In this document: positions 61,236-64,000 of the stretch, piece after piece
Layout: the number at the start of each line of letters is the position of its first letter
Position numbering within the stretch: the first letter of the stretch is position 1
Assembly (NCBI RefSeq): GCF_900156335.1
Contig: NZ_FTMZ01000001.1
Location: forward strand, 62,001 to 126,000
DNA: 64,000 nucleotides
Direction of reading: 5' to 3'
Source of the DNA: Sphaerotilus natans
GTDB taxonomy: Bacteria; Pseudomonadota; Gammaproteobacteria; Burkholderiales; Burkholderiaceae_C
The notes under the pieces: model-generated
What the model was told of the DNA's origin: nothing
Databases searched by the model: none
What the model saw: only the letters and a program-made list of their open reading frames with translations
Made by a program: the position numbers and the translations under genes

Positions 61236-61681
61236 GGCGTCGGCTGATCCGCCTCGGCCTGCACCTCGAACCAGCGCTGCAGGCCGAAGGCGATCGACGA
61301 CATCAGCACCGTCGTGCCGATCAGCAGCGCGGCGATCACCGCCAGCACCGCGCCCCAGCCGCTGGGCGGCGTGCCCCCGCTGCGCCCGGCGTTGTGATGC
61401 GCGTCCCAGCGCTCGTCGGGCGTCAGGCCGGTCAGGATGGTGGCGAGCATCGCCGCGGCGAAGGACAGTCCGCCCAGCGGCAGCATCCAGGCCGCCTGCG
61501 CATCGTCGATGCCGAAGGCGTCGAGCCGCTGCAGGCCGGCCAGCCCGGTCAGCGTGGCCAGCAGATGCAGCCACCCCCAGGCGTCGCGCAAGCCGTGACG
61601 CCAGAAGCGGTGCAGGCCGAAGCTGCCGCCCAGCAGCGTCAGCCAGGCCGCGCGGGTCTTGGAGCGGGGGCGGGCGCTCAA
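61211..61681 (-). CDS. TM2-domain-like membrane protein
   Basis: About 156 residues with a TM2-like opening (TRAAWLTLLGGSFGLHRFWR, GLRDAWGWLHLLATLTGLAG) and more hydrophobic segments (LPLGGLSFAAAMLATILTG, VLAVIAALLIGTTVLMSSIA). A cytoplasmic loop DERWDAHHNAG lies between. The frame is open up to ATG 61729, but that stretch overlaps the truncated acetyltransferase frame; a TTG at 61681 with nearby GCGAG is my preferred start. Function unknown. Confidence 0.68.
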   Translation of the reverse strand: MSARPRSKTRAAWLTLLGGSFGLHRFWRHGLRDAWGWLHLLATLTGLAGLQRLDAFGIDDAQAAWMLPLGGLSFAAAMLATILTGLTPDERWDAHHNAGRSGGTPPSGWGAVLAVIAALLIGTTVLMSSIAFGLQRWFEVQAEADQPTPQRISVPR

Positions 61682-61694
61682 GTCGATCTCGCGA

Positions 61695-61790
61695 TCAGGT
61701 CCCGGTGCCGTGGAACACGTTCCGGGCATGAATCTCGGCGATGGCCGCCACGTCGGTCGGCAGGCTGGGGCGAATCAGTGTCTCGGGCAT
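61695..61790 (-). pseudogene. Truncated GNAT acetyltransferase (N-terminal remnant)
   Basis: A 31-codon frame starting ATG 61790: PETLIRPSLPTDVAAIAEIH then ARNVFHGTGT and a stop. It matches the first strand-helix unit of phosphinothricin/Rim-type acetyltransferases (IRP-x5-DV-x-A-I-x-x-I-Y), where HGTGTFE normally follows. The remaining roughly 130 residues, including the acetyl-CoA motif, are missing, and the next gene begins immediately after. Best read as a deletion remnant. Confidence 0.6.
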
Positions 61791-61801
61791 CGAAGGCAGC
61801 T

Positions 61802-61817
61802 TATAATCTCGGGTTTT
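61802..61817 (+). promoter_or_regulatory. -10 and discriminator of the rpsP operon promoter
   Basis: TATAAT (61802-61807) followed by CTCGGGTTTT, about 200 bp upstream of rpsP. The same pattern, TATAAT-CTTTGGTTTT, precedes rplS at 63733-63748, and a related TATACT with GCTAGGCTTTT precedes rpsT. The shared discriminator suggests common growth-rate control. No good -35 is seen. Confidence 0.6.
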
Positions 61818-62011
61818 CCGGTGACGGCTGATCGGCAGCATGCCACGCAGCACGTATCTAACGGGGCCGGGAGAAGCCTGATTGTCAATGCAATCGCCAT
61901 CGTCACTTCGATCTGCCGGCCTGCGTGTCTCCTGGTCCTGTGGATCACCGGTCATTCCGGGGCACCGGTACCTGCGCCCCGAACCTGACACCTTCTGATC
62001 GAGGAAACATC

Positions 62012-62284
62012 ATGGTCGTGATTCGTCTGTCCCGCGGCGGCTCCAAGAAGCGCCCGTTCTACAACATCGTCGTCGCCCCGAAGGCCGAGCGCCGTGACGG
62101 CCGCTTCATCGAGCGCGTCGGCTTCTACAACCCGGTCGCTTCCGGCCAGGCCGAAGCCCTGCGCGTCGCCTTCGACCGCGTCGAGTACTGGACCGGTGTC
62201 GGCGCCCAGATGTCGCCGACCGTCGACCGCCTGGTCAAGCAGGCCAAGGGCGCTGCCGTCGCTCCGGCCGCTGCTGCTGCCTGA
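62012..62284 (+). CDS. rpsP: 30S ribosomal protein S16
   Basis: A 90-residue S16: [57 protein letters not shown] precedes ATG 62012. First gene of rpsP-rimM-trmD-rplS. It has an Ala-rich end (AVAPAAAAA). Confidence 0.97.
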   Translation: MVVIRLSRGGSKKRPFYNIVVAPKAERRDGRFIERVGFYNPVASGQAEALRVAFDRVEYWTGVGAQMSPTVDRLVKQAKGAAVAPAAAAA

Positions 62285-62339
62285 GATCGGTCTGCAAGCC
62301 GGTCTTCCTGCACTTCTCGTCTGACCTGAACGGATTCCG

Positions 62340-62933
62340 ATGAACACGCTGCCTCACGACGACGACGTGGCCTGGCCCGACGACGCCGTCGAGGTCGCGC
62401 GGGTGCAGGATGCCTGGGGCATCAAGGGCTGGCTGCGCGTGCAGCCGCATGCCGCCGATCCCCAGGCGCTGTTTTCGTCCCGCCGCTGGTTCCTGCAGCC
62501 GCCGGCCGGCAAGCCGCGTCCGAAGGATGCGCCGTCGCTGCCCCGCCAGCTGCATGTGACGCTGGTCAAGGAGCACGGCGACGGCATCGTCGCGTCGGTG
62601 CGCGAAGTCGCCGACCGCAATGGTGCCGAGGCGCTCAAGGGCGCGCGCATCTTCGTGTCGCGCCAGAGCTTCCCCTCGACCGATGACGGCGAGTACTACT
62701 GGGTCGATCTGATCGGCCTGGAGGTCGTCAACCGCGAGGGCGAGCCGCTGGGCACCGTCGCCGAGATGATCGACACCGGGCCGCACTGCGTGATGCGGCT
62801 CGAGCAGGCCTCGACCGATGCCGCCGGCAAGGCGCGCACCGTCGAGCGCATGATTCCCTTCGTCGCCGCCTACATCGATGGCGTCGACCTGCCCGGACGG
62901 CGCATCACCGCCGACTGGGGCCTCGACTACTGA
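62340..62933 (+). CDS. rimM: 16S rRNA processing protein RimM
   Basis: A 197-residue 30S maturation factor that binds S19: N-terminal RimM domain (VEVARVQDAWGIKGWLRVQP), and a PRC-barrel (about 105-190) with YYWVDLIGLEVVNREGEPLG and IPFVAAYIDGVDLPGRRI. An internal PKDAPSLPRQLHVTLVKEH insert lengthens the first domain. Confidence 0.95.
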   Translation: MNTLPHDDDVAWPDDAVEVARVQDAWGIKGWLRVQPHAADPQALFSSRRWFLQPPAGKPRPKDAPSLPRQLHVTLVKEHGDGIVASVREVADRNGAEALKGARIFVSRQSFPSTDDGEYYWVDLIGLEVVNREGEPLGTVAEMIDTGPHCVMRLEQASTDAAGKARTVERMIPFVAAYIDGVDLPGRRITADWGLDY

Positions 62934-62972
62934 CTTGCCGTCGCGCGGGCGCCGCGTGCCGGACCGGATGGC

Positions 62973-63737
62973 ATGCGCTTCGACGTCCTGACCCTCTTCC
63001 CCGAGCTGTTCGACCCGTTCATGAAGGTCGGCGTGACCCGCCGTGCCTACGCGACGCGCCAGGTCGATGTGCGGCTGTGGCCGCTGCGCGACTTCGCCGA
63101 CGACAACTATCGCCGGGTCGATGACCGGCCCTACGGCGGTGGCCCCGGCATGGTGATGCTGGTCGAGCCGCTGGAGCGGGCGCTGACGGCGGTGCGCGCC
63201 GACCGCGCCGAGCCCGAGGGCGCGCGCGCGCCGGTGATCCTGTTCAGCCCGGCCGGCGCGCCGCTGACGCAGGCGCGGGTGCAGCGCCTGGCGGCCTCGC
63301 CCGGCGCGGTGCTGCTGTGCGGCCGCTACGAGGGCATCGACCAGCGCTTCGTCGACCGCCATGTCGACGAGGAGATCAGCCTGGGCGACTTCGTGCTGTC
63401 GGGCGGCGAGCTGCCGGCGCTGACGCTGCTCGATGCGGTCACCCGGCTGCAGCCCGGCGTGCTGCACGCCGTGGCCTCGCACGAGCAGGACAGCTTCTCC
63501 GACGGCCTGCTCGACTGCCCGCACTACAGCCGCCCCGAACGCCTGGGCGATGACGCGGTGCCTGAGGTGCTGATGTCGGGCCACCATGCCCGCATCCAGC
63601 GCTGGCGGCGCGAGCAGCAGCTTGCCATCACCGCCCGGCGCCGGCCCGACCTGATCGAGGCGGCGAGGGCCGCAGGACGGCTCAGCCGCGCCGACGAGCA
63701 GTTCCTGGCGCAGGTGCCGTCGAAAATCGAGCTATAA
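62973..63737 (+). CDS. trmD: tRNA (guanine37-N1)-methyltransferase
   Basis: A 254-residue SPOUT-fold enzyme that methylates G37 to prevent frameshifting. Motifs: [74 protein letters not shown] (the knotted SAM site). Its stop lies inside the -10 of the rplS promoter. Confidence 0.97.
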   Translation: MRFDVLTLFPELFDPFMKVGVTRRAYATRQVDVRLWPLRDFADDNYRRVDDRPYGGGPGMVMLVEPLERALTAVRADRAEPEGARAPVILFSPAGAPLTQARVQRLAASPGAVLLCGRYEGIDQRFVDRHVDEEISLGDFVLSGGELPALTLLDAVTRLQPGVLHAVASHEQDSFSDGLLDCPHYSRPERLGDDAVPEVLMSGHHARIQRWRREQQLAITARRRPDLIEAARAAGRLSRADEQFLAQVPSKIEL

Positions 63738-63748
63738 TCTTTGGTTTT
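63733..63748 (+). promoter_or_regulatory. Internal promoter (-10 and discriminator) of rplS
   Basis: TATAAT (63733-63738) overlaps the trmD stop and is followed by CTTTGGTTTT. The 75-bp leader after it includes an 8-bp hairpin AGGTGTCC/GGGCACCT (one G-U pair). It lets rplS be transcribed separately from rimM-trmD. Confidence 0.6.
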
Positions 63749-63827
63749 GATCCTCTGCCTGAAGGCAATCAGGTGTCCGAGCGCGGGCACCTCCGCCGAT
63801 CTGCAGGCACGATCTCAGGAGCCCCCC

Positions 63828-64000
63828 ATGGATCTGATCCGTCAACTCGAGCAAGAAGAAATTGCTCGTCTCAACAAGACCATCCCCGAGTTCGCCCCCG
63901 GCGACACGGTGATCGTCAGCGTCAACGTCGTCGAAGGCACCCGCAAGCGCGTCCAGGCCTACGAAGGCGTCGTGATCGCCCGCCGCAACCGTGGCCTGAA
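63828..64000 (+). CDS. rplS: 50S ribosomal protein L19 (3' end outside window)
   Basis: The first 57 residues are visible: [56 protein letters not shown], the standard L19 N-terminus at the 30S-50S interface. AGGAG precedes ATG 63828. The frame runs off the right edge. Confidence 0.96.
   Translation, partial: MDLIRQLEQEEIARLNKTIPEFAPGDTVIVSVNVVEGTRKRVQAYEGVVIARRNRGL

Noticed and set aside
61211-61729. 172-residue version of the TM2-like protein
   Set aside because: The extra N-terminus comes from DNA that encodes the acetyltransferase remnant in another frame and contains no family motif; the shorter TTG start is preferred, with doubt.
1-64000. CRISPR array, insertion sequences, rRNA genes
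   Set aside because: No regularly spaced repeats, no transposase frame with terminal inverted repeats, and no rRNA signature seen by eye on either strand.

Overview
The window is a contiguous piece of a very GC-rich bacterial chromosome. Its gene neighbourhoods are those of Betaproteobacteria, order Burkholderiales: hemA-prfA-prmC-grxD-ubiX, rpsP-rimM-trmD-rplS, murJ beside rpsT, and a MaoC/phosphate-acetyltransferase fusion next to acetate kinase and PHA synthase. The Sphaerotilus/Leptothrix/Rubrivivax group is my best guess; this rests on family recognition, not on a search. No insertion sequence, integrase, CRISPR array or rRNA operon is visible. The only phage-like trace is an isolated spanin-like gene pair.

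Layout. 0-0.8 kb: end of an OmpA-type protein and a lipoprotein. 0.9-6.2 kb (minus): fabI, maoC-pta, ackA, phaC, a carbon-storage operon with a dyad operator candidate in its promoter. 6.5-11.2 kb: a complete BMP-type ABC importer. 11.3-12.5 kb: Rz/Rz1-like pair and RNase P RNA. 12.5-17.9 kb: DMT permease, rppH, proS, lytic transglycosylase, BAX-inhibitor-like protein. 18.1-25.7 kb: an eight-gene, tightly overlapped CDP-deoxysugar operon (glycosyltransferase, C-methyltransferase, rfbG, epimerase, DUF4910 protein, rfbF, PIG-L deacetylase, SDR). 25.7-29.9 kb (minus): hemA, prfA, prmC, grxD, ubiX. 30-36 kb: LysR regulator, MBL hydrolase, and one 7TM histidine kinase flanked by two paralogous NarL-type regulators. 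36-38 kb: DUF2628 protein and miaB.

38.6-46.4 kb is the most interesting stretch. It holds a bactofilin, a TPR-like protein, a pseudo-receiver protein, a small Ras-like GTPase, two Roadblock-type proteins, a free-standing PAS protein, a PhnD-like binding protein without a signal peptide, and a FimV-like LysM protein, all on one strand. I infer a GTPase-controlled cell-envelope, polarity or motility module that senses cytoplasmic state. A facing unknown gene lies directly downstream of amt, whose upstream region carries a sigma-54 promoter and NtrC-like sites.

47.9-64 kb is mostly housekeeping: cysM, tRNA-Leu(CAA), rhomboid protease, a ferredoxin-reductase fusion, rpsT, murJ, a SirB1-like protein, an AI-2E family permease, hda, a HAD phosphatase, pcnB, folK, a Pit phosphate importer with its DUF47 partner behind a PHO-box-like repeat, a truncated GNAT gene, and rpsP-rimM-trmD-rplS, the last cut by the window edge. 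Many junctions in the window are ATGA, GTGA or TGATG overlaps, implying translational coupling.
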